DNA from: Sulfuritalea sp.
GTDB lineage: Bacteria; Pseudomonadota; Gammaproteobacteria; Burkholderiales; Rhodocyclaceae
Assembly (NCBI GenBank): GCA_030247575.1
Contig: JAOTRV010000003.1
Location: forward strand, 175,532-239,531
Length of the DNA stretch: 64,000 nt
Reading direction: 5' to 3'
The position numbers and the translations under genes are program-made. Positions 16,617 to 27,925 of the stretch are shown here, piece by piece; the first letter of the stretch is position 1; every line of letters begins with the position of its first letter. The notes under the pieces were generated by a model, which saw nothing but the letters and a program-made list of their open reading frames with translations, ran no database searches and was not told the origin of the DNA.

Positions 16617-16718
16617 GCATGCCGCCCACCCCCCTTGCCAAGCAAGGGGGTGACACCTGTTCGCTTCGCTCAAATTGCTTTGGCCGTTTCTCCTCGGGAC
16701 GGCCCTTCGGAGAAAAAC
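16617..16718 (+). repeat. Hairpin-rich intra-operon spacer (family C) between pntA and pntB
   Basis: 102 bp with a 9-bp stem (16630-16638 with 16642-16650). The stretch 16692-16710 (CCTCGGGACGGCCCTTCGG) is identical to the complement of 55931-55949 in the trpE-trpG spacer. It ends CGGAGA, the Shine-Dalgarno for pntB. Confidence 0.7.
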
Positions 16719-18131
16719 ATGTCTGGTAACTTGGCAACCGTCTCCTACATCGGAGCAATCATCCTTTTCATCCTCAGCCTGGGCGGGCTGTCCAACCCCG
16801 AGACCTCGCGGCGCGGCAATCTCTACGGCATGATCGGCATGGCGCTGGCCGTGCTGGCGACCATCTTCGGGCCGCGCGTGACGACGGCCGGCATCCCCTG
16901 GATCATCGGCGCCATGGTGGTCGGCGGCAGCGTCGGCCTGTATGCCGCCAAAGTGGTCAAGATGACGCAGATGCCCGAGCTGGTGGCGCTGATGCACAGC
17001 CTGGTCGGTCTCGCCGCCTGCCTCGTCGGCTTCGCCAGCTACATCGATACCTCGATCCAGTTCACCGGCGCGGAGAAATCCATCCACGAGATGGAGATCT
17101 ACATCGGCATCCTGATCGGTGCGGTGACCTTCTCCGGTTCGCTGATCGCCTTCGGCAAGTTGAACGGCAAGATCGGCGGCGCGCCGCTGCTGCTGCCCGC
17201 GCGCCACTGGCTCAACCTGATCGGCCTGCTGGTGGTGATCTGGTTCGGCCGCGAGTTCATCAATGCACACTCGATCAGCGAAGGCATGACACCGCTGATC
17301 GTGATGACGGTGATCGCGCTGCTGTTCGGCATTCACATGGTGATGGCGATCGGCGGCGCCGACATGCCGGTGGTGGTGTCGATGCTCAACAGCTACTCGG
17401 GCTGGGCGGCGGCGGCGACCGGCTTCATGCTGTCGAACGACCTGCTGATCGTGGTCGGCGCGCTGGTCGGTTCCTCCGGCGCGATCCTGTCCTACATCAT
17501 GTGCCGCGCCATGAACCGCAACTTCATCAGCGTCATCGCCGGCGGCTTCGGCACCGGCGGTGGCACCCCGGCGCCCAAGGGCGAGGCGGCGCAACCGGCC
17601 GGCGAAGTGGTGGCGGTCAGCGCCACGGAGACTGCGGAACTGCTGAAGGAAGCCAAGAGCGTAATCATCGTTCCCGGCTACGGCATGGCCGTGGCGCAGG
17701 CGCAGCATACGGTGTATGAAATCACCAGGCACCTGCGCGAGAAGGGCGTCAACATCCGCTTCGGCATCCACCCGGTGGCGGGGCGCATGCCCGGCCACAT
17801 GAACGTGCTGCTGGCGGAGGCCAAGGTGCCCTACGACATCGTGATGGAAATGGACGAACTCAACGAGGACTTCCCGGATACCGACGTGGCGATGGTGATC
17901 GGCGCCAACGACATCGTGAACCCGGCGGCGCAGGACGACCCGACCAGTCCGATCGCCGGCATGCCGGTGCTCGAAGTCTGGAAGGCCAAGACCTCGATCG
18001 TGATGAAGCGGTCGATGGCTTCGGGCTATGCCGGCGTCGACAACCCGCTCTTCTACAAGGAAAACAACCGCATGCTGTTCGGCGACGCGAAGAAGATGCT
18101 GGACGAAGTGCTGGTGGCGCTGAAGAGCTGA
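16719..18131 (+). CDS. pntB: NAD(P) transhydrogenase subunit beta
   Basis: 470 residues. The first ~270 are membrane segments of domain II. The C-terminal NADP(H)-binding domain III has [51 protein letters not shown] and [12 protein letters not shown] 16719 follows a CGGAGA site by 7 nt. It works with PntA in the inner membrane. A strong factor-independent terminator follows at 18155. Confidence 0.95.
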   Translation: MSGNLATVSYIGAIILFILSLGGLSNPETSRRGNLYGMIGMALAVLATIFGPRVTTAGIPWIIGAMVVGGSVGLYAAKVVKMTQMPELVALMHSLVGLAACLVGFASYIDTSIQFTGAEKSIHEMEIYIGILIGAVTFSGSLIAFGKLNGKIGGAPLLLPARHWLNLIGLLVVIWFGREFINAHSISEGMTPLIVMTVIALLFGIHMVMAIGGADMPVVVSMLNSYSGWAAAATGFMLSNDLLIVVGALVGSSGAILSYIMCRAMNRNFISVIAGGFGTGGGTPAPKGEAAQPAGEVVAVSATETAELLKEAKSVIIVPGYGMAVAQAQHTVYEITRHLREKGVNIRFGIHPVAGRMPGHMNVLLAEAKVPYDIVMEMDELNEDFPDTDVAMVIGANDIVNPAAQDDPTSPIAGMPVLEVWKAKTSIVMKRSMASGYAGVDNPLFYKENNRMLFGDAKKMLDEVLVALKS

Positions 18132-18154
18132 TCGCTCGGCCGGCATCGGCAAAG

Positions 18155-18179
18155 CGCCACGGCACGCCGTGGCGTTTTT
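18155..18179 (+). terminator. Rho-independent terminator after pntB
   Basis: Perfect 8-bp stem CGCCACGG / CCGTGGCG with a 4-nt loop, followed by TTTTT. Confidence 0.9.
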
Positions 18180-18183
18180 ATGT

Positions 18184-18265
18184 CCGAGCGGGACGCGAGG
18201 ACGGTATCCCCTGGTGGGATTTGGCCGAGCGCGACGCGAGGACGGTATCCCCTTGCGGGATTGCC
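18184..18265. repeat. Two tandem 41-bp repeats (family B)
   Basis: Copies at 18184-18224 and 18225-18265 abut directly and differ at only a few positions (gagcgggacgcg versus gagcgcgacgcg, cctggtggga versus ccttgcggga). Part of the second copy recurs inverted at 5914-5934. A family A repeat follows at 18277, giving a composite non-coding element after the pntB terminator. Confidence 0.75.
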
Positions 18266-18276
18266 TTGTTTCGCAA

Positions 18277-18299
18277 GAGTAGACGCTGGCGCTACGGTG
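18277..18299 (-). repeat. Family A dispersed repeat, copy 1
   Basis: On the minus strand it reads CACCGTAGCGCCAGCGTCTA then CTC; differs from copy 2 at two positions. Intergenic. Confidence 0.7.
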
Positions 18300-18338
18300 A
18301 ACAGGTAAGCTATTCCCGAATTCGCCGCCGTCCAATCC

Positions 18339-18998
18339 ATGACACTCGATCCTGAAACCCTGCAGCAAGTCGTCGCCCGCACGCTCGGCCACTATCACGC
18401 GCGTGCCGAGGCCTTCTGGGAAGGTACGCGCCATCATGACGTCGGGCAGAACATCGATGCCCTGTTGCGCCATATCCGGGCGGTGCCGCCCTTCACCATC
18501 CTCGATTTCGGCTGCGGCCCCGGTCGCGATCTGCAGTCATTCGTCGAGCGTGGCCACCGCCCCATCGGCCTCGAAGGGGCGCCGGCCCTGGCGGAGATGG
18601 CGCGGGCTCACAGCGGATGCGAAGTCTGGCAGCAGGACTTTCTTCACCTCGACTTGCCCGCATCGCATTTCGATGGAGTCTTTGCCAATGCCTCGCTGTT
18701 CCATGTGCCGCGGCAGGAGTTGCCGCGCGTCCTGGGCCAATTGCAGGCGGCGTTGAAACCCGGCGGCGTGCTGTTCAGTTCGAATCCGCGTGGCGACAAT
18801 CAGGAGAGCGTCGGTGGCGAGCGCTACGGCGCCTACTACGACCTCACCACCTGGCGCGACTACCTGACGGCCGCCGGCTTTGCCGAGCTGGAGCATTACT
18901 ACCGGCCGCCGGGCCTGCCGCGTGACCAGCAGCCCTGGCTGGCGAGCGTCTGGCGTACGGGGGCGCGGCCAACGCACACATCGGCGGCCGCAGGATGA
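18339..18998 (+). CDS. Class I SAM-dependent methyltransferase
   Basis: 219 residues with a Rossmann methyltransferase core: motif I TILDFGCGPGRDLQSF (about 53-68), acidic and hydrophobic motifs IGLEGAPALAEMAR and DLPASHFDGVFANASLFHV, and the post-motif LQAALKPGGVLFSSNPRG. The substrate is not predictable; a short helical N-terminus precedes the core. The last four bases overlap the PAP2 gene start (ATGA), so the two are probably co-expressed. The composite repeat element at 18184-18299 lies directly upstream. Confidence 0.8.
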   Translation: MTLDPETLQQVVARTLGHYHARAEAFWEGTRHHDVGQNIDALLRHIRAVPPFTILDFGCGPGRDLQSFVERGHRPIGLEGAPALAEMARAHSGCEVWQQDFLHLDLPASHFDGVFANASLFHVPRQELPRVLGQLQAALKPGGVLFSSNPRGDNQESVGGERYGAYYDLTTWRDYLTAAGFAELEHYYRPPGLPRDQQPWLASVWRTGARPTHTSAAAG

Positions 18999-19639
18999 TG
19001 ATCCGGTCCGGCGTGGTTCGGGCGACGCTGTGGTGGGGTCTGATGCTGGTCATCCTGCTGGGTGGCGCTGCCTGGATTCGGGCCGGGGAAGCGGGCCAGC
19101 CCTTCTTCGATCGTGAGGCGCTGATTCTGGCGAACGCCTGGCGCGGCCACTGGCTCGACGAGGCGTTTCTCGGCCTGACCTGGCTGGGTTCGCTGTGGAT
19201 ATTGCTGCCTCTGGTGCTCGCCGCCGCCGCACTGCTGTGGCGCAAGGGGCGGTGGGTCGAAGCCTGTTTCTTCGTCGTGGCCCTGCTCGGGGCCTCGCTG
19301 CTCGCCCACCAGGTGAAGGATCTGGCGCTGCGTTCGCGGCCCGATCTGTTTCCGGCGCTGACCCCGGTCGGATCGGAATTTTCGTTTCCCAGCGCCCATG
19401 CGGTGCAGGTGACCGCGGTCGCGGCGGCTGCCTGGCTGGTGGCGGCCCGTCTGGCGCCGCGGCATCGGCGATGGCTTCTGCCGGCGCTGCTCCTGATCGT
19501 GGTTCTGGTCGATCTATCGCGCCTCTACCTGCAGGTGCATTACCCCAGCGACGTCGTGGCGGGAACCGTTGCCGCGGCATGCTGGGTGGCCGGGCTGGGC
19601 GCCCTGATGCTGCCGCAGGACGCCGCCGCGGATGCCTGA
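18995..19639 (+). CDS. PAP2 family membrane phosphatase
   Basis: 214 residues with about six transmembrane segments. The three phosphatase motifs are visible: KDLALRSRP (Kx6RP), the central PSAH in FSFPSAHAVQ, and SRLYLQVHYPSD (SRx5Hx3D) with the catalytic His. Members hydrolyse lipid phosphates such as phosphatidate or undecaprenyl pyrophosphate on the periplasmic side. It overlaps the methyltransferase gene by 4 nt and ends just before a bidirectional terminator. Confidence 0.85.
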   Translation: MMIRSGVVRATLWWGLMLVILLGGAAWIRAGEAGQPFFDREALILANAWRGHWLDEAFLGLTWLGSLWILLPLVLAAAALLWRKGRWVEACFFVVALLGASLLAHQVKDLALRSRPDLFPALTPVGSEFSFPSAHAVQVTAVAAAAWLVAARLAPRHRRWLLPALLLIVVLVDLSRLYLQVHYPSDVVAGTVAAACWVAGLGALMLPQDAAADA

Positions 19640-19661
19640 GCGACGCATCCGCCGGGAAAAC

Positions 19662-19692
19662 AAAAAAGGCGGGCCTCAGCCCGCCTTTTTTT
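19662..19692. terminator. Bidirectional terminator between the PAP2 gene and the Lys/Glu-rich peptide gene
   Basis: Perfect stem GGCGGGC / GCCCGCC (19668-19674, 19679-19685), loop CTCA, with an A6 tract on the left and a T7 tract on the right, so it can end transcription from both sides. Confidence 0.9.
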
Positions 19693-19708
19693 ATTCAAGC
19701 AGCCGGAA

Positions 19709-19903
19709 TTACTTCTTGGCTTCCTTCTTTTCGGCCTTCTTCTCTTCCTTCTTTTCTTCCTTCTTCTCGGCCTTCTTCTCTTCCTTCTTCTCTTCCTTCT
19801 TCTCGACCTTCTTCTCTTCCTTCTTCGGGGCATCGGCAGCGAAGGAACCAGCGGAAACGGTGGCGAAGGCGGCGGCGATCAGGATGGACAGTAGCTTGCT
19901 CAT
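19709..19903 (-). CDS. Small exported Lys/Glu-repeat protein
   Basis: 64 residues: a signal peptide of about 22 residues (SKLLSILIAAAFATVSAGSFA) followed by about 40 residues that are almost wholly Lys, Glu and Ala in KKEEKK/KKAEKK units. The ATG has a good AAGGAG site. The mature chain would be a highly charged, probably helical or disordered periplasmic peptide. Similar short proteins occur in beta-proteobacteria, but no function is known to me. Slippage-prone repeats mean copy number may vary between strains. Confidence 0.65.
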   Translation of the reverse strand: MSKLLSILIAAAFATVSAGSFAADAPKKEEKKVEKKEEKKEEKKAEKKEEKKEEKKAEKKEAKK

Positions 19904-20173
19904 TTACGACTCCTTGAATGTTTTGGTTTGCGTGCCGTCCCCAATGGCGTGCACGAATTTCCTATAACGCCTATGCCTTTGGACAAGTTGACCGGTTCTG
20001 CACGATTTCGCTCGATGCGGGCGCTTACGGGAAGCCCTGTTGCGATGCGTCAAGGCCCAAGCCTTGCAATGCATGGAACAGTAGTGGTCGCTCACTTGTT
20101 TCGATTGCCGCAACCACGCTTCCCCCGCCATGTCAGTTGCGGCGCAGCGTCGACAGGGCTTCGGTCCTGCCGG
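19904..20173. other. Intergenic region without a recognised gene
   Basis: Upstream region of the Lys/Glu-rich peptide gene. It carries the peptide gene's AAGGAG site and presumably its promoter. I see no RNA gene or credible coding region. Confidence 0.5.
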
Positions 20174-21049
20174 TCAGCGCCTGAACAGGCGCTCGGCGTT
20201 GCCGGAGGCGATTTTCTCGGCGACGTCCCGGGGCAGCTGGGCCAACCATGAGCGGTAGTCGCTCATGGTGCTGCCGTAGCTGTCCCAGCGTTCATTGATC
20301 CAGGTGTCGGAGCCGAGCAGGAAGCGGTCGGGATAGCGCTCGAACAGGGCCTTCCAATCCGCCGTCAGTTTGCCGCCGGAGGTGATGCCGTAGCGATAGG
20401 AGAGTTCGCACCAGAGCGCCGGATAGCGTTCGAGATAGGCGGCAAGCTTGTCCGGCGCCGTGGAAAAGCCGGTGTGGGCCCAGACGATCCTGGCCTTCGG
20501 GTTGTGGGCGAACAGCATCTCCAGCGCTTCGTCATCGGCGTGGGCGTGCAGGTACAGATTCTTCTCCACGGCGAAATCCACCGTGCGCTTTACCCATTTC
20601 GTCGCGGCGGCCTTGCCCGAGAGATGGAATTCGCCGATGCCGACATAGTAGCCGCGCTTGTACTCGGTCTCGATCAACTCCTGGATCGAGGGATCGTTCA
20701 TCCAGGTCTGGATGTCCGGGCGAACCCGGTAGGGACGGATGAAGGGCACCACCCAGAGGCCCTTGGGCTTCGCTTCGTAGAGGGCGCGGGTGCCGTCGTT
20801 GGGCCGGCTGGTGGCGAGGATGCCGGTGACGTTCTGCTGCCGGAACAGGTTCAGCACCTTTTCCAGCGGGTAATAGGGCGCGGGCTCCCAGTTGTAGTGC
20901 AGGTGGGCATCGAAGATCGGCAGCGGCGCCGGGTCGGCGGCGCGTGCGAGCGGCGCCGCAGCAACCGCCAGCAGCGTGGCGACACACGCGGCCAGCTGCC
21001 GCAGGGAACCGGAAATCGCGTTGCTCAAGCTTCTGCATGGCCGGATCAT
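20174..21049 (-). CDS. Exported amidohydrolase family protein (TIM-barrel)
   Basis: 291 residues. ATG 21049 has an AAGGAG site and begins a signal peptide (basic MIRPCRS then LAACVATLLAVAAAPLARA). The mature part has the amidohydrolase-2 features FDAHLHYNWEP (metal-binding His pair), IGEFHLSG, LHAHADDEAL, VWAHTGF and LLGSDTW (late Asp). Such enzymes hydrolyse or decarboxylate small cyclic substrates using one metal ion; substrate unknown. A longer in-frame start at 21181 would lack the signal peptide and run into the next gene, so I reject it. Confidence 0.8.
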   Translation of the reverse strand: MIRPCRSLSNAISGSLRQLAACVATLLAVAAAPLARAADPAPLPIFDAHLHYNWEPAPYYPLEKVLNLFRQQNVTGILATSRPNDGTRALYEAKPKGLWVVPFIRPYRVRPDIQTWMNDPSIQELIETEYKRGYYVGIGEFHLSGKAAATKWVKRTVDFAVEKNLYLHAHADDEALEMLFAHNPKARIVWAHTGFSTAPDKLAAYLERYPALWCELSYRYGITSGGKLTADWKALFERYPDRFLLGSDTWINERWDSYGSTMSDYRSWLAQLPRDVAEKIASGNAERLFRR

Positions 21050-21173
21050 GTGCCGCTCCTTGGCGCCGGATCGAAACAGCCTCCGCCACCCGCCGTGGCA
21101 GGGAAGGCTCCGCCGCCATTTGAGCACGGCCTGCTTCGAGACCGCAAGGCCGGGCCGGGCGCGACGGGCGCGC

Positions 21174-21502
21174 TCAGCCATTCCCCTCGCGCAGGTCGTG
21201 CTCCGCCCACAAGGCGCGGGCGAAAGACTTCCACGCCGCGCCGCCGTGGGTATGGATGTTCGCGTGTGCGCTTTCCTTCATCACGGTCAGCATCAGTTGC
21301 GCCAGGCCGAAGAGTTCGATGCGGGCACGATCGTCCGGATCGTCCGGTTCGCAGTTGTCCTGACCGAGTTTGCAGTCCAGAGCCTCGCGCGCCAGTGCGC
21401 GCACTTGCGCGTCGTCGTTCCAGTCGATCCCCAGAACCACGCCCTTGCGCTCGATCTCGTGTTCGATCTGCAGGGCCTCGCGGGAATAGTTTTCGAAGGC
21501 GG

Positions 21503-21506
<4 letters not shown>
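21174..21506 (-). CDS. Small helical protein of unknown function next to uvrA
   Basis: 110 residues, acidic and helical, beginning [22 protein letters not shown]. It contains a Cys pair ([14 protein letters not shown]) and no signal peptide or membrane segment. Its ATG overlaps the uvrA stop (ATGA at 21503), so it is probably translated with uvrA. The family is not recognised. The coupling suggests a housekeeping rather than a mobile origin. Confidence 0.65.
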
Positions 21507-24391
<2,885 letters not shown>

Positions 24392-24822
24392 GATGCGGGA
24401 TCGGGGTTGGGGAACCGGAAACTATACCCCGCTGCGGATTCGATAGCCACCGCCGGCAAACCCCTGCCGGGGCTGGGGGCGCCGTAGCGCCGGCGTCTAC
24501 TCCTGGCTGCAGCGCCCGGCGGGACGGCGGCGGCCGTGCGGGCTTCCCGCGTGATCGGCGGGGTTTCCCGGATTTGTGCATTAAAATGCCGCGATGCTCC
24601 GCGACTCAGGCCCCTCCGACAATGCGTTCCCCGCTGCCAAGGCGCTCGCGCCGCGGTGCGAGCCAATGGCGGAATGTTGCGGTGTGGCGGCAGCGACTGC
24701 GCGGGATCGTTCGGTGCATTCCGCCTCTCCTGGCGGCGTTGGCCGCTGAGTTCCATGGCGTGGCGCATTGACCGACACCGGCCTTCCGGTGATTTGATGT
24801 GCCGGAACGGCGGCTGAATCAC
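24392..24822. other. 431-bp uvrA/MFS intergenic region
   Basis: It holds the divergent uvrA promoter region (minus-strand TATAGT at 24421-24426), the family A repeat at 24480-24502, and a TTAAAAT element at 24581-24587 that could start a long MFS leader. No structured RNA or credible small gene is recognised. Confidence 0.5.
24480..24502 (+). repeat. Family A dispersed repeat, copy 2
   Basis: CGCCGTAGCGCCGGCGTCTA then CTC; identical over 23 bp to the copy inside trpC at 54161-54183. Confidence 0.75.
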
Positions 24823-26058
24823 ATGCTATCTCCGACTCCGGATGCCATGAGCCGCGACGAAAAGCGCGCCGGCGCCGCTCTGGCTTCGATCTTCGGCCTG
24901 CGCATGCTCGGGTTGTTCCTGATCCTGCCGGTGTTCGCGGTCCATGCGCAGGGCATTCCCGGCGGCAACGATCTGACCCTGGTCGGCATCGCGCTCGGGG
25001 CCTACGGTCTCACCCAGGCGATGTTCCAGATTCCCTTCGGCATGGCGTCCGATGCCTTCGGCCGCAAGCGCGTGATCATCATCGGCCTGCTGCTGTTTGC
25101 GGCCGGCTCGGCGGTCGCGGCCCTGGCGCCCGATATCTGGTGGACCATTGCCGGTCGCATATTGCAGGGCGCCGGGGCGATTTCGGCCGCCGTCACTGCG
25201 CTGGCCGCCGACCTGACGCGCGAGCAGCACCGCACCAAGGTCATGGCGCTGATAGGTTCCTCGATCGGACTGGTGTTCGCCCTGTCGCTGGTCGCCGCGC
25301 CCGCGCTTTATGCGGCGATCGGCATGAGCGGCATCTTCTGGCTGACGGCAATTCTTGCCGTTGCCGCGATCGGGCTGGTGACGCACGTCGTGCCGCCGGC
25401 GCCGCTTCCGCCGGCGGGGCCCAAGCCGCCGTTTCGCGACGTGCTGTTCGATTCCCAGTTGCTGCGGCTCAACTTCGGCATCTTCACCCTGCACATGGTG
25501 CAGATGGCGATGTTCGTCGTCGTTCCCGGATTGTTGCTCCGCCATGGCAGCCTGCCGCTGGCGGCGCACTGGAAGGTCTATCTGCCGGCGGTGCTGGCCT
25601 CCTTCGTGCTCATGATTCCGGCGATCGTCTTCGCCGAGAAGCGCCACAAGGTGCAGCCGGTGTTCGTCTTCGCCATCGGCCTGCTGCTCGTCACCATGCT
25701 GGTGATGTGGCTGGGCAGCACGAATTTCGTCGTGATCGCGGGCGGCCTGCTGAGTTTCTTCGTCGCCTTCAACATTCTCGAGGCCATGCTGCCTTCGCTG
25801 ATCTCCCGGATCGCGCCGCCACGCGCCAAGGGCGCGGCGCTGGGCGTCTACAACACCACCCAGGCGCTCGGCCTGTTCGTCGGCGGGGCGCTGGGCGGCT
25901 GGCTGGTGAAGAACTTCGATGCCGGCGCGGTGTTCATCTTCGATGCGGCGATGGTCGCGCTGTGGCTGCTGGCAGCGGCGACCATGACGGCTTTGCCCCT
26001 GCGCCGGACGGCGGCGACAGCGTCGCCTGCGCATGGCATACTTGAAACCAAATCCTGA
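24823..26058 (+). CDS. Major facilitator superfamily transporter
   Basis: 411 residues with about 12 transmembrane segments. N-terminal features are GLRMLGLFLILPVFA and the A-type loop GMASDAFGRKRVIIIG; the second half contains RIAPPRAKGAALGVYNTTQALG. The pattern resembles YajR-like drug or sugar efflux proteins. ATG 24823 is chosen; ATG 24847 (MSRDEKRAG) is a possible shorter start. It is followed 12 nt later by ssb, an arrangement frequent in beta-proteobacteria. Substrate unknown. Confidence 0.85.
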   Translation: MLSPTPDAMSRDEKRAGAALASIFGLRMLGLFLILPVFAVHAQGIPGGNDLTLVGIALGAYGLTQAMFQIPFGMASDAFGRKRVIIIGLLLFAAGSAVAALAPDIWWTIAGRILQGAGAISAAVTALAADLTREQHRTKVMALIGSSIGLVFALSLVAAPALYAAIGMSGIFWLTAILAVAAIGLVTHVVPPAPLPPAGPKPPFRDVLFDSQLLRLNFGIFTLHMVQMAMFVVVPGLLLRHGSLPLAAHWKVYLPAVLASFVLMIPAIVFAEKRHKVQPVFVFAIGLLLVTMLVMWLGSTNFVVIAGGLLSFFVAFNILEAMLPSLISRIAPPRAKGAALGVYNTTQALGLFVGGALGGWLVKNFDAGAVFIFDAAMVALWLLAAATMTALPLRRTAATASPAHGILETKS

Positions 26059-26070
26059 GGAGGAATTCAC

Positions 26071-26526
26071 ATGGCGTCAGTCAACAAGGTCATCATCGTC
26101 GGCAATCTTGGTGCCGACCCGGAAATGCGCTACTTGCCGAGTGGAGAAGCGGTCGCCAACCTGCGCGTGGCTACCACTGATTCGTGGAAGGACAAGGACG
26201 GCAACAAGCAGGAAGCGACCGAATGGCATCGCGTGAGTTTTTTCGGCCGGCAAGCGGAAGTGTGCGGCCAGTATCTGAAGAAAGGTTCGCAGATTTATAT
26301 TGAGGGCTCGATTCGCACCCGCAAGTGGCAGGACAAGGAGGGCCAGGATCGCTATACCACCGAAATCCGTGGCGACCGCATGCAGATGCTCGGCGGCCGC
26401 CAGGGCATGAGCGACGCGCCGCCGCGCGAGAGCGGCAGCAGCGCCGGCAGTCGTCCGGCCGCGGCACCGGCAGCACAGCCGGCCGGCGGCAACTTCAACG
26501 ATTTCGAGGACGACATTCCGTTCTGA
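26071..26526 (+). CDS. ssb: Single-stranded DNA-binding protein
   Basis: 151 residues. An OB-fold covers 1-110 ([61 protein letters not shown]), followed by a Gly/Ala/Pro-rich linker and the acidic tip DFEDDIPF that recruits partner proteins. A strong GAGGAGG site precedes the ATG. It lies 12 nt after the MFS gene and is probably partly read through from it. Confidence 0.97.
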   Translation: MASVNKVIIVGNLGADPEMRYLPSGEAVANLRVATTDSWKDKDGNKQEATEWHRVSFFGRQAEVCGQYLKKGSQIYIEGSIRTRKWQDKEGQDRYTTEIRGDRMQMLGGRQGMSDAPPRESGSSAGSRPAAAPAAQPAGGNFNDFEDDIPF

Positions 26527-26578
26527 CGGTTTTGCCGGCCTGGGCTGATGTGCGCCGAGTGCGCCACGGCCACTGAAC

Positions 26579-27892
26579 ATGCCTGAAAAACTCAAACTGC
26601 TTTCCTGGCGCGACATCGTATTTGTCGCGCTGCCTTCCCTGCTGCTGATCGCCGGCGCGTTCTGGCTGGCGGCGCAGTTCATCAAGCCGGCGCCGCCCGA
26701 CCAATTGGTCGTCAGCACCGGCGGCGAGGGTGGCGCCTACCAGCGTTTCGCCGCGCGCTACAAGGACGTGCTGGCGCGCTACGGCATCACGCTGGTGGAT
26801 AAGCCTTCGGCCGGCTCGATGGAGAACCTGCAGCGGCTGCGCAATCCCGATTTCGAGGTCGATGCCGCCTTCATTCAGGGCGGCACGGCGCGTCTCGAAG
26901 AAGAGGACGAGCTGGTTTCGCTGGGTGATTTCTATTACGAGCCGCTGTGGATTTTCACGCGCGACGCTGCCTTGCGCGGCGGCGACAGGATTCTCGACCT
27001 CAGAGGCAAGCGCGTGGCGGTCGGCGGCCCGGGCAGCGGTACGCGCCATCTCGCCCTGGAACTGCTGGCGGCCAACGGCATCGATGCGACCAACACGAAG
27101 CTGGTCGAAGCCGGCGGCCTGGGCGTGGTCGAGCGCCTGCAGAAGAACGAGCTCGACGCGGTGTTCGCCGTCGGGCCGACCCAGTCTTCGCTGGTGTGGG
27201 CGCTGCTCTATACCCCGGGCGTGCATCTCATGAGCCTGGCGCATGCCGAGGCCTACACGCGGCGCTTTCCCTATCTGGCGCGGCTGGTGCTGCCGCGCGG
27301 GGCCGTCGATCTGACGCTGGACATTCCGCCGCACGACACCCAGCTCGTGGCACCGATGACGACCCTGCTGGTGCGCGAAGGCACGCATCCGGCCCTGATC
27401 GATCTGCTGATGCAGGCGGCGGCCGAGGTCCATGGCGCGCCGGGCGTGTTCCAGAAGCCCGGCGAGTTTCCGCGCGCCGGGCACAGCGAATTTCCGTCGT
27501 CGAAGGAAGCCGACCGCTACTACAAGTCGGGCAGGCCCTTCCTGCAGCGCTACCTGCCGTTCTGGGCCGCGACCATGGTCGACCGCATGGTGGTGATGCT
27601 GGTGCCGCTGCTCGCGGTGCTGCTGCCGCTGATCAAGTTCGCTCCCCAGATCTACGGCTGGCGGGTGCGATCGCGCATCTACCGGCGCTACGGCGAGCTG
27701 AAGTTCCTCGAAAACGAGATCAACGAAAATCCCGCGCGGCACAGCCGCGCCGAGTGGATCGGGAAGCTCGAGCGCATCGAGGCCGACGCCAGCCGCATTC
27801 GCACGCCGCTGACCTTTTCCGACATGCTCTATACCCTGCGCGGGCATATCGACCTGGTCCGCGACATGATTCTGCGCAAGACATCCGCCTGA
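26579..27892 (+). CDS. TAXI-family TRAP solute-binding protein with membrane anchors
   Basis: 437 residues. A hydrophobic N-terminal helix (LPSLLLIAGAFWLAAQFI, about 18-35) is followed by a TAXI-type binding domain (LVVSTGGEGGAYQRFAARYKDVL, SAGSMENLQRLRNP, VDAAFIQGG, VAVGGPGSGTRHLALELL) and then a second membrane helix (MVVMLVPLLAVLLPLIKF) with a cytoplasmic basic tail. The usual exported TAXI protein is about 320 residues with a cleaved signal peptide. No DctQM or fused permease gene is adjacent. It may be a membrane-bound sensor-like or scavenging form; ligand unknown. Confidence 0.8.
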   Translation: MPEKLKLLSWRDIVFVALPSLLLIAGAFWLAAQFIKPAPPDQLVVSTGGEGGAYQRFAARYKDVLARYGITLVDKPSAGSMENLQRLRNPDFEVDAAFIQGGTARLEEEDELVSLGDFYYEPLWIFTRDAALRGGDRILDLRGKRVAVGGPGSGTRHLALELLAANGIDATNTKLVEAGGLGVVERLQKNELDAVFAVGPTQSSLVWALLYTPGVHLMSLAHAEAYTRRFPYLARLVLPRGAVDLTLDIPPHDTQLVAPMTTLLVREGTHPALIDLLMQAAAEVHGAPGVFQKPGEFPRAGHSEFPSSKEADRYYKSGRPFLQRYLPFWAATMVDRMVVMLVPLLAVLLPLIKFAPQIYGWRVRSRIYRRYGELKFLENEINENPARHSRAEWIGKLERIEADASRIRTPLTFSDMLYTLRGHIDLVRDMILRKTSA

Positions 27893-27894
27893 AT

Positions 27895-27917
27895 CGCCGT
27901 CCCGCCGGCGTCGACTC
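27895..27917 (+). repeat. Family A dispersed repeat, copy 3
   Basis: Starts 2 nt after the stop of the TAXI gene. With the bases that follow (ctgaagt) it matches copy 5 at 40066 over about 30 bp. Confidence 0.75.
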
Positions 27918-27925
27918 CTGAAGTC

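Noticed and set aside
18184-18265. The two adjacent 41-bp repeats as a minimal CRISPR array.
   Set aside because: The copies abut with no spacer, differ from each other, and no cas genes are present.
14910-18473. A 1187-residue minus-strand frame across pntA and pntB.
   Set aside because: It is low-complexity His/Arg/Gly-rich antisense of two well-supported transhydrogenase genes and crosses their terminator.
19928-20251. Small plus-strand frames in the gap before the amidohydrolase gene.
   Set aside because: No ribosome binding site, no domain, and partial overlap with the 3' end of the amidohydrolase gene on the other strand.
24536-24817. A 93-residue frame upstream of the MFS gene.
   Set aside because: Arg/Cys-rich translation typical of random GC-rich DNA, with no Shine-Dalgarno or homology cue.
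24392-24822. A LexA box upstream of uvrA.
   Set aside because: No CTGT-N8-ACAG-like sequence is found near the start; only a plain promoter candidate is visible.
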